Below, in pieces: positions 26,387 through 34,322 of a DNA stretch of 64,000 nt. The translations under genes were made by a program, and so were the position numbers. The stretch spans positions 248,001 through 312,000 of the forward strand of contig NZ_VTUC01000006.1 in assembly GCF_008364555.1 (NCBI RefSeq), in the 5' to 3' direction. The number at the start of each line of letters is the position of its first letter. The first letter of the stretch is position 1. The notes under the pieces are model-generated. The model did not search any database and was not told the origin of the DNA. It worked only from the letters and a program-made list of their open reading frames with translations. This DNA comes from Enterobacter vonholyi. Its GTDB lineage: Bacteria; Pseudomonadota; Gammaproteobacteria; Enterobacterales; Enterobacteriaceae.

Positions 26387-26569
26387 AAGACTTTCTCCAG
26401 TGATTTTGCATTCACGTTAGCATGATTAAAATTATCTTACAATTTATAAAATATTATTGAATTCAATAAGTTCTATGAATTATTCTAGAGCATATCTACA
26501 TCCTAACTCCATGATATTGTTGCTACGAGGAATCTTTGGCTTGAATCTGCTCAGGGCATGTAGAGAAAA

Positions 26570-26785
26570 ATGCAGTGGGTTGAGGATGCGAAAAAAGCCT
26601 GTCTGAATTACGTTAAAGAATGGCAAGAGGGTGTGAAAACTGCAATCCTTCTGGATGTGATGGGACGATATCAGGAACCGGGTGAGTTTCTGATAAAGAG
26701 GGAGAATGATGCATGTCGCAACAGCTGGGGTTGTCCTTATCTCCGCCAATGCTGCCCGCTTTGTACTATTTCATTGTATCTATAG
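26570..26785 (+). CDS. Doubtful small ORF, possibly a gene remnant
   Basis: A 71-codon frame. The first 48 residues, with KEWQEGVKTAILLDVMGRYQ, read like coding sequence, but the last third overlaps the next ORF in another frame and turns into a cysteine-rich run of low plausibility. A frameshift or a lost 3' end would explain this. No relative recognised. Confidence 0.25.
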   Translation: MQWVEDAKKACLNYVKEWQEGVKTAILLDVMGRYQEPGEFLIKRENDACRNSWGCPYLRQCCPLCTISLYL

Positions 26786-27036
26786 TAGTTTTTTTCTTGT
26801 TATATATCGGGAAACAGAAGGTTAACCGGCTACGAAAATACCCACTGTTCATAGCCTATACGCTGTTTGTGATAGCCATTGCAGCCATCCAGATTAACGT
26901 TTTTGCCAACGGCTATGAGTTTGTTCGCGGTTTTTTACATATCGATTTTGATCCCTGGCGGTACGATTCGGTGTACTGGGGGTCATTGATATTCGCAATG
27001 CTTTACCTGCTGGCAATGCCCAGGAACAGGTATTAG
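26713..27036 (+). CDS. Small membrane protein of unknown function
   Basis: A 107-residue protein with three hydrophobic segments, at about 14-36, 44-64 and 88-102, and a short basic cytoplasmic loop, KQKVNRLRKY, between the first two. GGAG lies 8 bases before the ATG. No family recognised. It is AT-rich compared with ydbH, suggesting an acquired or fast-evolving gene. It lies upstream of ydbH but 216 bases away, so co-transcription is uncertain. Confidence 0.5.
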   Translation: MSQQLGLSLSPPMLPALYYFIVSIVVFFLLYIGKQKVNRLRKYPLFIAYTLFVIAIAAIQINVFANGYEFVRGFLHIDFDPWRYDSVYWGSLIFAMLYLLAMPRNRY

Positions 27037-27252
27037 TTTCGCAGTGTTTTCCCTTTTTTACGCCTGAAATGATGCGTAACCCACTGAATATAAAATGTGT
27101 TCTTTAGGTTACACATAGCAAAAAAGTTACCTCATACTATTTCCAGCATCTATCCTTAATCTTGGCGTTAACTTCAACTCAACCGCTAAACATGCGACAA
27201 TGCTCGGCACTGCCGGCTTAATTCTTTCGCTAAATCAGGATATTAACTGCCC

Positions 27253-29892
27253 ATGAAGGGTAAATACAAAGCCGCTCTTGCGCTTTTACTGCTGTTCATA
27301 CTGTTGCCGCTGACGCTGCTGATGACGCTTGCCCAGTGGGTTCCGACGCTCGCCGGGATCTGGTTGCCCGTGGGGACGCGCATCGCGTTCGAAGAGAGCC
27401 CGAAACTGACCCGCCACGCGCTGGTGATCCCCAATCTTCGCTATCTGGTTGAAGACTGCGAAATTGCCCGCATCGATAACGTGACGCTGTCACATCCGAG
27501 CCGCTGGAAGCTGGATATCGGCGCGCTGGATTTAAATTCCGTCTGTCTGAGCAAAATTCCTCAGTCAGCGCCTTCAACGGTCGCCCCGAAAACGCTCGCG
27601 CAATGGCAGGCAGTATTACCCAATACCTGGCTCACGATTCACCGTCTGACGCTCTCTCCCTGGCAGCAGTGGCAGGGCGAGCTGCGTGCGTCGCTGACCC
27701 CGTCCAGTCAGGAGATCGCCTATAAAGGCGAGCAGGTCAGCATTAAAGGCACGCTTCGCGGTCAGACGCTCTCGGTCAGCCAGTTCGATGTACAGCTCCC
27801 GGACCAGCCGCAGCCGATTAAGCTGGTGGGCGAATTTACCCTGCCGCTGGTACCGGATGGCGTACCGGTGAAAGGCCACGCGGTCGCGACCTTTAACGTG
27901 CCACAGTTGACGTCTCTGGTCGATGCCGATCTGGACTGGGAAGACAATCAGGGACAGCTGGTGGTGATGGCGCGGGACAATCCCGATCCGCTGCTCGACC
28001 TGCCGTGGCAGATCACGGCGGAACAGCTGAACATCAGCGACGGGCGCTGGAACTGGGATCTCTCGGGTATGCCGCTGAGCGGGCGGGTGTCCCTTCGCGC
28101 CGACAACTGGCAGCAGGGGCTGGATAAAACCACCCTGACCGGACGGCTGAATGTGCTTACCCACGGTGATGCGGGGAAAGGGAACGCGGTACTGAATATC
28201 GGGCCAGGCAGGCTCAGCATGGAAAACAGCGACATGCCTCTGCACCTGAGCGGCGAGGCAAAGCAAAACGATCTCATTCTTTACGCTAAATTGCCCGCAA
28301 CGCTGACCGGCAGCCTGTATGAACCGCAGCTGGCCTTTGAGCCGGGCGCGCTGCTCCGCTCGCGCGGGCGCATCATTGACTCACTTGATATCGATGAAAT
28401 CCGCTGGCCGCTGGCGGGCGTGAAGCTCACCCAGAAGGGCGTGGATGGCCGTCTGCAGGCTATCCTGCGCGCCCATGAAAACGAGATGGGCGATTTTGAA
28501 CTCCACCTGGACGGTCAGGCCAGCGACTTCTTACCCGATAACGGCCTGTGGCAGTGGCGCTACTGGGGGAAAGGCGGTTTTACGCCGATGCATGCCCGCT
28601 GGGATGTCGCCGGGAAAGGCGAATGGCGCGACAACCTTATTGAGCTGACGGCGCTCTCCACCGGTTTTGACAAGCTCCAGTACGGCACGATGGAGGTCAG
28701 CAAGCCTCGCCTGGTGCTGGAACAACCGGTGCGATGGTTGCGTGACCCCGAAAAACCGACCTTCAGCGGCGCGCTGTCGCTTAACGCCGGGCAAACCCGT
28801 TTCTCCGGCGGCAGCGTGTTGCCGCCATCGGTCCTGACCTTTAGCGTCGACGGCAGCGACCCGACTATTTTTCAGTTTAAGGGCGACCTCCACGCGGACA
28901 AAATCGGTCCGGTACAGGTAAACGGGCGCTGGGATGGCGTGCGCCTTCGCGGGCAGGCCTGGTGGCCGAAACAGTCTCTCACCGTATTCCAGCCGCTGAT
29001 CCCGCCGGACTGGAAAATGACGCTGCGCGACGGGGAACTGTATGCGCAGGTCGCTTTCTCGGCGGCGGCCGATCAGGGTTTTGAAGCGGGCGGGCACGGC
29101 GTGCTGAAATCCGGCAGCGCCTGGATGCCGGATAACCAGATTAACGGCGTCGATTTTGTGCTGCCGTTCCGCTTCAGCGACGGAACCTGGTCTCTGGGCA
29201 CGCGCGGTCCGGTGACGCTGCGCATCGGTGAAGTGGTAAACCTGGTGACCGCACGAAACATTACTGCCGATCTACAGGGGGACTATCCCTGGACGGAGGA
29301 CAATCCGCTGCTGCTCACCAACGTGAAGGTGGAAACCCTCGGCGGGAAGATCACCATGCAGCAGCTGCGGATGCCGCAGCACGATCCGGCCCTGCTGCGG
29401 GTGGACAATATCTCTTCGAGCGAGCTGATTAGCGCCGTTAATCCGAAACAGTTTGCCATGTCGGGGCCAGTCAGCGGGGCGCTGCCGTTCTGGCTGGACA
29501 ATGAAAAATGGATCATTGAAGATGGCTGGCTCACCAACCCGGGCCCAATGACGCTGCGCATCGACAAAGATACGGCCGACGCCATCGTCAAAGATAATAT
29601 GGTCGCGGGTGCCGCGATTAACTGGCTCCGCTATATGGAAATTTCGCGTTCGTGGACGAGAATCAATTTAGATAATCTGGGTGAATTAACCATGCAGGCG
29701 ACCATCAAGGGGACCAGCCGGGTGGATGGCAAAAGCAGCTCCGTCAACCTGAACTATACCCATGACGAGAATGTCTTTACCCTCTGGCGTAGCCTGCGCT
29801 TTGGGGACAACCTGCAAACCTGGTTTGAGCAACATGCGGCGATACCTGCTCCCCGCAGTTTGACCGGCAAGGAAAGTGAGGAACAACAATGA
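27253..29892 (+). CDS. ydbH: YdbH, AsmA-like intermembrane phospholipid transport protein
   Basis: An 879-residue protein anchored by one N-terminal helix (about 7-30), the rest reaching into the periplasm. It belongs to the AsmA-like bridge proteins; in E. coli YdbH acts redundantly with TamB and YhdP in moving phospholipids to the outer membrane. The body is rich in short beta strands, as expected for a long hydrophobic groove, and the C-terminal part includes AINWLRYMEISRSWTRINLDNLGELTM-like conserved sequence. Its stop overlaps the ynbE start (ATGA), so ydbH-ynbE-ydbL is a coupled operon. Confidence 0.94.
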   Translation: MKGKYKAALALLLLFILLPLTLLMTLAQWVPTLAGIWLPVGTRIAFEESPKLTRHALVIPNLRYLVEDCEIARIDNVTLSHPSRWKLDIGALDLNSVCLSKIPQSAPSTVAPKTLAQWQAVLPNTWLTIHRLTLSPWQQWQGELRASLTPSSQEIAYKGEQVSIKGTLRGQTLSVSQFDVQLPDQPQPIKLVGEFTLPLVPDGVPVKGHAVATFNVPQLTSLVDADLDWEDNQGQLVVMARDNPDPLLDLPWQITAEQLNISDGRWNWDLSGMPLSGRVSLRADNWQQGLDKTTLTGRLNVLTHGDAGKGNAVLNIGPGRLSMENSDMPLHLSGEAKQNDLILYAKLPATLTGSLYEPQLAFEPGALLRSRGRIIDSLDIDEIRWPLAGVKLTQKGVDGRLQAILRAHENEMGDFELHLDGQASDFLPDNGLWQWRYWGKGGFTPMHARWDVAGKGEWRDNLIELTALSTGFDKLQYGTMEVSKPRLVLEQPVRWLRDPEKPTFSGALSLNAGQTRFSGGSVLPPSVLTFSVDGSDPTIFQFKGDLHADKIGPVQVNGRWDGVRLRGQAWWPKQSLTVFQPLIPPDWKMTLRDGELYAQVAFSAAADQGFEAGGHGVLKSGSAWMPDNQINGVDFVLPFRFSDGTWSLGTRGPVTLRIGEVVNLVTARNITADLQGDYPWTEDNPLLLTNVKVETLGGKITMQQLRMPQHDPALLRVDNISSSELISAVNPKQFAMSGPVSGALPFWLDNEKWIIEDGWLTNPGPMTLRIDKDTADAIVKDNMVAGAAINWLRYMEISRSWTRINLDNLGELTMQATIKGTSRVDGKSSSVNLNYTHDENVFTLWRSLRFGDNLQTWFEQHAAIPAPRSLTGKESEEQQ

Positions 29893-30080
29893 AAAAGATG
29901 GCTGGTGTGCTCACCGTTGCCGTTGCCGCGCTACTGACCGGCTGTACGCCGCGTATTGAAGTCGCTGCGCCAAAGGAGCCGATTACCATCAATATGAATG
30001 TCAAAATCGAACATGAGATCCACATTAAGGTCGATAAAGACGTCGAAACCCTGCTGAAATCGCGCAGCGATCTGTTCTGA
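29889..30080 (+). CDS. ynbE: YnbE, outer-membrane lipoprotein partner of YdbH
   Basis: A 63-residue lipoprotein precursor with lipobox LTGC at residues 16-19. The mature part is short and ends in charged beta-strand-like sequence, INMNVKIEHEIHIKVDKD. In E. coli YnbE multimers stack onto the C-terminus of YdbH and complete the bridge to the outer membrane. The ATG overlaps the ydbH stop codon. Confidence 0.94.
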   Translation: MKKMAGVLTVAVAALLTGCTPRIEVAAPKEPITINMNVKIEHEIHIKVDKDVETLLKSRSDLF

Positions 30081-30087
30081 GGACGCC

Positions 30088-30405
30088 ATGAAACGAGTAG
30101 CTCTGATTTTGCTGGCGCTGGGGATGAACGTACAGGCGGCTACGCTCACCCTCAACGATGCCCGGGCCCAGGGGCGCGTGGGGGAAACCCTCAGCGGTTA
30201 TCTGGCCCCGATTCAACAGGACGCCGAAACGCTGGCGCTGGTCAATCGCATCAACGCGGCGCGCACGGAAAGCTACCAGAAGCTGGCTGACAGCAATAAT
30301 TTGCCGGTCGATGAAGTGGCCAAAATGGCTGGGCAAAAACTGGTTGCCCGCGCGCAGCCGGGCGAGTACGTGAAGGGTATTAACGGAAAGTGGCTCAGAA
30401 AGTAG
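30088..30405 (+). CDS. ydbL: YdbL, periplasmic DUF1318 protein
   Basis: A 105-residue precursor with a signal peptide of about 18 residues ending VQA-A. The mature domain is DUF1318: LNDARAQGRVGETLSGYLAP, LVNRINAARTESYQKLA and a GEYVKGINGKW end. E. coli YdbL modulates the YdbH-YnbE complex and controls YnbE assembly. It starts 7 bases after ynbE and abuts feaR tail to tail with no gap. Confidence 0.94.
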   Translation: MKRVALILLALGMNVQAATLTLNDARAQGRVGETLSGYLAPIQQDAETLALVNRINAARTESYQKLADSNNLPVDEVAKMAGQKLVARAQPGEYVKGINGKWLRK

Positions 30406-31314
30406 CTAGCGGTAGCGCCTGCGGTATTCACCCGGCGAGACGCCAAAACGCTGCTTAAACGCCGTTGAAAAATGGCTATGGTCGGTAAAGCCCCAACTGT
30501 AGCCAATGCCCGCCAGCTTTTCATCATCGCCAGCAGTGCGCAGTACCTGCGCGCAGAGATCCAGGCGACGGTTTTTAATGTACTGCGCGACCACCAGCCC
30601 CTTTTCGGCAAACATGCGGTAGAGGCTGCGCACAGACATACCGCTCTCGGCGGCAATCCATTCAGGACGCAGCGATTCAGACTGAATATGGTCGTCAATC
30701 AGCGCCACCACATGCTGGAACTGGCGCTCCTTGCGCGGCTGAATGATTTCACGTTGCTGGAAAGCGGGGCGCAGCAGGCAGATCATCGCTTCGAGCGCCG
30801 CTTCGCTTTCACGATCGCTCAGGTCGGCATTGCTCATACTCTCCATCAACAGGCGATGGCTCAGCTGCACCGTGGGTAAGGTGCGGGAAAGGGCGGTCGC
30901 GCAGCTTATCTCCTGGAAACGACACTGCTGCTCAATAATCTGACGCGGAACCAGGAGCGAAATCTGGCGGGATTTTTCCTGCCAGTTGATTGAACAGGGA
31001 CGCGACGCGTCAATCAGCGTGATATCACCGGTTTTGAGCAGCGCGCGACGGTCATCCTGCTCAATTTCCGCACTCCCTTCGAGCTGGAATACGGTATAGA
31101 ACCAGGCATCGTTACTCTGAGCGATCTCCTGGCGGGAGCGGAACAGGTTAACGCCGCCTGCGGTCACTGTGCTGAGCTTCAGGCTGCGCGCATAGCTGGT
31201 CTCCAGCTCGCCGTAGAATTTACCCTCGGTGGGCTGCGCGTTAAAACGCCCGCAAACCTGGTTAATTTGCGCCAGCCAATGCTGATACTGTTCCTGCTCG
31301 CTTGCACACGCCAT
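30406..31314 (-). CDS. feaR: FeaR, AraC-type activator of aromatic amine breakdown genes
   Basis: A 302-residue regulator with an N-terminal sensing domain (LKLSTVTAGGVNLFRS, GDITLIDASRPCSI) and a C-terminal AraC/XylS DNA-binding domain with two helix-turn-helices ending in DHSHFSTAFKQRFGVSPGEYRRRYR-type sequence. In E. coli FeaR activates tynA and feaB when tyramine, dopamine or phenylethylamine is present. The ATG at 31314 is preferred because GAGAG precedes it and E. coli FeaR starts there; an ATG 14 codons earlier lacks a ribosome site. Matching FeaR sites are present before feaB and tynA. Confidence 0.95.
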   Translation of the reverse strand: MACASEQEQYQHWLAQINQVCGRFNAQPTEGKFYGELETSYARSLKLSTVTAGGVNLFRSRQEIAQSNDAWFYTVFQLEGSAEIEQDDRRALLKTGDITLIDASRPCSINWQEKSRQISLLVPRQIIEQQCRFQEISCATALSRTLPTVQLSHRLLMESMSNADLSDRESEAALEAMICLLRPAFQQREIIQPRKERQFQHVVALIDDHIQSESLRPEWIAAESGMSVRSLYRMFAEKGLVVAQYIKNRRLDLCAQVLRTAGDDEKLAGIGYSWGFTDHSHFSTAFKQRFGVSPGEYRRRYR

Positions 31315-31453
31315 CGTTTCTCTCACTGCACCGTCAACGTTTTCGCATTGTTGCATTTGTGTTGCATTTTGTCAGAGCTATGAGGCTGACTATAGGAAAG
31401 AACACTCACCGGTAACAGCGATATAAGCGGCAATTATCGCGATTTGCGGAGCC

Positions 31454-31490
31454 TGTCACAGGTGGCAAAGCGAATGTCACAGAGACAAAA
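31454..31490 (+). promoter_or_regulatory. Two tandem FeaR sites before feaB
   Basis: TGTCA-N8-AAA occurs at 31454-31469 and again at 31475-31490. Both fit the FeaR consensus TGNCA-N8-AAA reported for E. coli and lie exactly 21 bp apart, two helical turns. They end 65 bases before the feaB start, suited to activation. The matches are seen; binding is inferred. Confidence 0.75.
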
Positions 31491-31555
31491 GCGAGAATAC
31501 AAAACCCCTCTTAGACTGGATGAACACCCTGCGAAGAATAACGAAGGAGTATCCT

Positions 31556-33055
31556 ATGTCTGAATCACAGGTGGCTATTCAGCCTGCCGTGCAGCAGTTT
31601 TTAGACCGACAGCATGGCCTGTGGATTGAAGGGCGTCAGGCCGCGTCGGACAGTGAAAAGCGGCTGAACGTCTTCAACCCGGCCACGGGCGAGGTCATTG
31701 CCTCAACTGCCGATGCCAGCGTCGACGACGTTGATCGTGCCGTCATGTCCGGCTGGCGCGCCTTTTTGGCCCGCACCTGGGCCGGAAAACTCCCGGCGGA
31801 GCGCGAGCGGATCCTGCTCCATTTCGCCGATCTGGTGGAACAGCACAGCGAGGAGCTGGCCCAGCTTGAAACGCTGGAGCAGGGCAAATCCATCAACATT
31901 TCCCGTATGTTTGAAGTCGGCTGCACCCTGAACTGGATGCGCTATACCGCCGGGCTGACCACCAAAATTTCGGGTAAGACTCTCGATCTTTCTATCCCGT
32001 TGCCGCAGGGCGCCCGCTATCAGGCGTGGACGCGTAAAGAGCCGGTTGGCGTGGTGGCCGGGATTGTGCCCTGGAACTTCCCGCTGATGATCGGCATGTG
32101 GAAAGTGATGCCAGCGCTGGCAGCTGGCTGCTCTATCGTCATTAAGCCGTCTGAAACCACGCCGCTGACCATGCTGCGCGTGGCGGAACTGGCCAGTGAA
32201 GCGGGCATCCCGGATGGGGTGTTCAACGTGGTGACCGGGAGCGGCGCGGTGTGTGGCGCGGCGCTGACCTCGCATCCGCATATCGCGAAGGTGAGCTTCA
32301 CCGGCTCAACGGCGACGGGTAAGCAAATTGCCCGCGCGGCGGCGGACACGCTAACCGGCGTGACCCTGGAGCTGGGCGGGAAAAACCCGGCAATTGTGCT
32401 CAAGGATGCGGACCCCGCGTGGGTGATCGAAGGCCTGATGACCGGCAGCTTCCTGAACCAGGGGCAGGTGTGCGCGGCGAGCTCGCGCATCTACATTGAG
32501 GCGCCGCTGTTTGACACGCTGGTCAGCGGGTTTGAACAGGCGGTGAAATCCCTGAGCGTCGGGCCAGGCATGTCGCCGGAAGCGTTTATTAACCCGCTGG
32601 TGTCGCGCGCACATTGCGACAAGGTGCAGACCTTCCTCGATGAGGCGAAGTCGCGCCACGCGGAGCTGATCGTCGGTAACCGGGGGCCGGAAGGCAAAGG
32701 CTATTACGTTTCACCTACGCTGGTGGTCAACCCGGATGCCTCGCTGCGCCTGACCCGCGAAGAGGTGTTTGGCCCGGTGGTCAACCTTGTGCGCGTCGCC
32801 GACGGGGAAGAGGCGCTCCAGCTGGCAAACGACACCGAATATGGCCTGACGGCCAGCGTCTGGACGCAGAATATCAGCAAGGCGCTGGAGTATACCGACC
32901 GGCTGCAGGCGGGCACCGTCTGGGTGAACAGCCATACGCTGATCGACGCCAACATGCCGTTCGGCGGCATGAAGCAGTCCGGTACCGGACGCGATTTTGG
33001 CCCGGACTGGCTGGACGGCTGGTGTGAAACCAAGTCGGTGTGCGTGCGGTATTAA
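31556..33055 (+). CDS. feaB: Phenylacetaldehyde dehydrogenase FeaB
   Basis: A 499-residue NAD-dependent aldehyde dehydrogenase, equal in length to E. coli FeaB and nearly colinear with it. It oxidises phenylacetaldehyde made by TynA to phenylacetate. The catalytic cysteine lies in [13 protein letters not shown] and the general base glutamate in [13 protein letters not shown]. The start at 31556 follows AAGGAG; a GTG/ATG-type extension to 31520 is less likely. It is divergent from feaR. Confidence 0.96.
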   Translation: MSESQVAIQPAVQQFLDRQHGLWIEGRQAASDSEKRLNVFNPATGEVIASTADASVDDVDRAVMSGWRAFLARTWAGKLPAERERILLHFADLVEQHSEELAQLETLEQGKSINISRMFEVGCTLNWMRYTAGLTTKISGKTLDLSIPLPQGARYQAWTRKEPVGVVAGIVPWNFPLMIGMWKVMPALAAGCSIVIKPSETTPLTMLRVAELASEAGIPDGVFNVVTGSGAVCGAALTSHPHIAKVSFTGSTATGKQIARAAADTLTGVTLELGGKNPAIVLKDADPAWVIEGLMTGSFLNQGQVCAASSRIYIEAPLFDTLVSGFEQAVKSLSVGPGMSPEAFINPLVSRAHCDKVQTFLDEAKSRHAELIVGNRGPEGKGYYVSPTLVVNPDASLRLTREEVFGPVVNLVRVADGEEALQLANDTEYGLTASVWTQNISKALEYTDRLQAGTVWVNSHTLIDANMPFGGMKQSGTGRDFGPDWLDGWCETKSVCVRY

Positions 33056-33061
33056 AAAGCA

Positions 33062-33097
33062 AGCCGGGTAAGGCGTAGCCGCCACCCGGCTTTTTTT
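33062..33097 (+). terminator. Rho-independent terminator after feaB
   Basis: Stem AGCCGGGT/ACCCGGCT around a 14-base loop, followed by a T-run to 33097. The convergent diguanylate cyclase gene stops right after it. Confidence 0.9.
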
Positions 33098-34204
33098 CTA
33101 CAGCGACCACCGATCCCGACCCGCCTCTTTCGCCCGATACAGCGCCGCATCGGCGCGGGCGATGATCTCGGTGCCCGCTAACCCCTCGGCCATGCTCGCA
33201 ATCCCCATGCTCACGGTGACATGGTCGCTGACCGTCGAGGCGCCGTGCGGTATGGCTTCCGTACGCAGGCCGTCCTGAATACGCAGGGCAACCTTTTCCG
33301 CAATGTTTGCCGGGCAATTGAAGAGGATGACCACGAACTCCTCACCACCGTAGCGTGACACCACATCGTCAGGCGTGCGCACGGACTGCTTCAGCACGCG
33401 CGCCACGCGCGTCAGACAGTCGTCGCCCGCCTGGTGCCCGTAGGTATCGTTGTAGCGCTTGAAGTAGTCGATATCCAGCATGATCACCGAGAAGGTTTTT
33501 TTCTGCTCAACCGCGTTCTCCAGCACCACCTCCATTTTCCGGCGATTGGCGGTTTTGGTTAACGGGTCCTGATGCGCCAGCGCGTCCAGCCGCGAAATCA
33601 GCAGCTGATTTTGCTGGTTACGTCGCCAGGCTTCGTCAAACCAGCTCAGCAGAATGAAACGCCCGCAGATCAGGATCAGCGTAAACACGCTCCAGATAAC
33701 AACGAAGTGTAGGTTGAGGCCATCGTTTCTTATCCAGCTTGCTATCGGCAGGGTGATCCAGAGTGGGAGCACAAAGGCGAGCAGCCCTTCAGGGTAAAAA
33801 TAGAGCGCCGTCAAACCGGCGAGTAACAGAATAACGCACAGCGGCCAGACGTGCGGGAGCAGCAGCTGGGTGATAAACCAGAAGCAGGATACCGACCAGA
33901 TGGCGCTACAGATAAACAACACCACGCTGATACCGGCGATACGCCGCCAGGCCATGAGGATCAGCGCGGCCGAGAGGATGATAATACCGAGCATGGAGGC
34001 ATCAACCATTCTCGTCAGCTGGGGCGAGTGGGGATAAAGAGGATCGCTGGGCTTAAGCAGAACGTGTCGCAGCAGAATCATCACCGCGAAGCTGATATTG
34101 ACGAAGGCCAGCCACGGCAGGTTCATCGCCAGCCCGTGCATGACCATGGCATGGCGCGTTGGCCAGGTCGCCCGTTCCAGCGACGGTTTTTTTCTTTTTT
34201 CCAT
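33098..34204 (-). CDS. Membrane-bound diguanylate cyclase (GGEEF)
   Basis: A 368-residue protein. Five or six membrane helices fill residues 28-190; a short linker and a GGDEF domain (about 208-368) follow. The active-site motif GGEEF is at 286-290, and DIDYFKRYND carries the metal-binding aspartate, so it should make c-di-GMP. The usual inhibitory RxxD site is altered: Thr277 stands where Arg is expected before Asp280, with Arg276 shifted by one. Its place between feaB and tynA, the two halves of the amine pathway, is unusual. What the membrane part senses is unknown. Confidence 0.88.
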   Translation of the reverse strand: MEKRKKPSLERATWPTRHAMVMHGLAMNLPWLAFVNISFAVMILLRHVLLKPSDPLYPHSPQLTRMVDASMLGIIILSAALILMAWRRIAGISVVLFICSAIWSVSCFWFITQLLLPHVWPLCVILLLAGLTALYFYPEGLLAFVLPLWITLPIASWIRNDGLNLHFVVIWSVFTLILICGRFILLSWFDEAWRRNQQNQLLISRLDALAHQDPLTKTANRRKMEVVLENAVEQKKTFSVIMLDIDYFKRYNDTYGHQAGDDCLTRVARVLKQSVRTPDDVVSRYGGEEFVVILFNCPANIAEKVALRIQDGLRTEAIPHGASTVSDHVTVSMGIASMAEGLAGTEIIARADAALYRAKEAGRDRWSL

Positions 34205-34291
34205 AAAGCCCTTTCCCGTCCGGGGGATAAATCATGTCGATGAGATATCTGTAACTATAAGCAAGCCAGGACGATCCTCAAACGCCAGGGC

Positions 34292-34315
34292 AAAAAAAAC
34301 CGGGCTATTGCCCGG
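34292..34315 (-). terminator. Rho-independent terminator of tynA
   Basis: Read on the minus strand, stem CCGGGC/GCCCGG with a 4-base loop is followed by eight T residues. It lies 8 bases after the tynA stop. Confidence 0.9.
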
Positions 34316-34322
34316 CGGGTGG

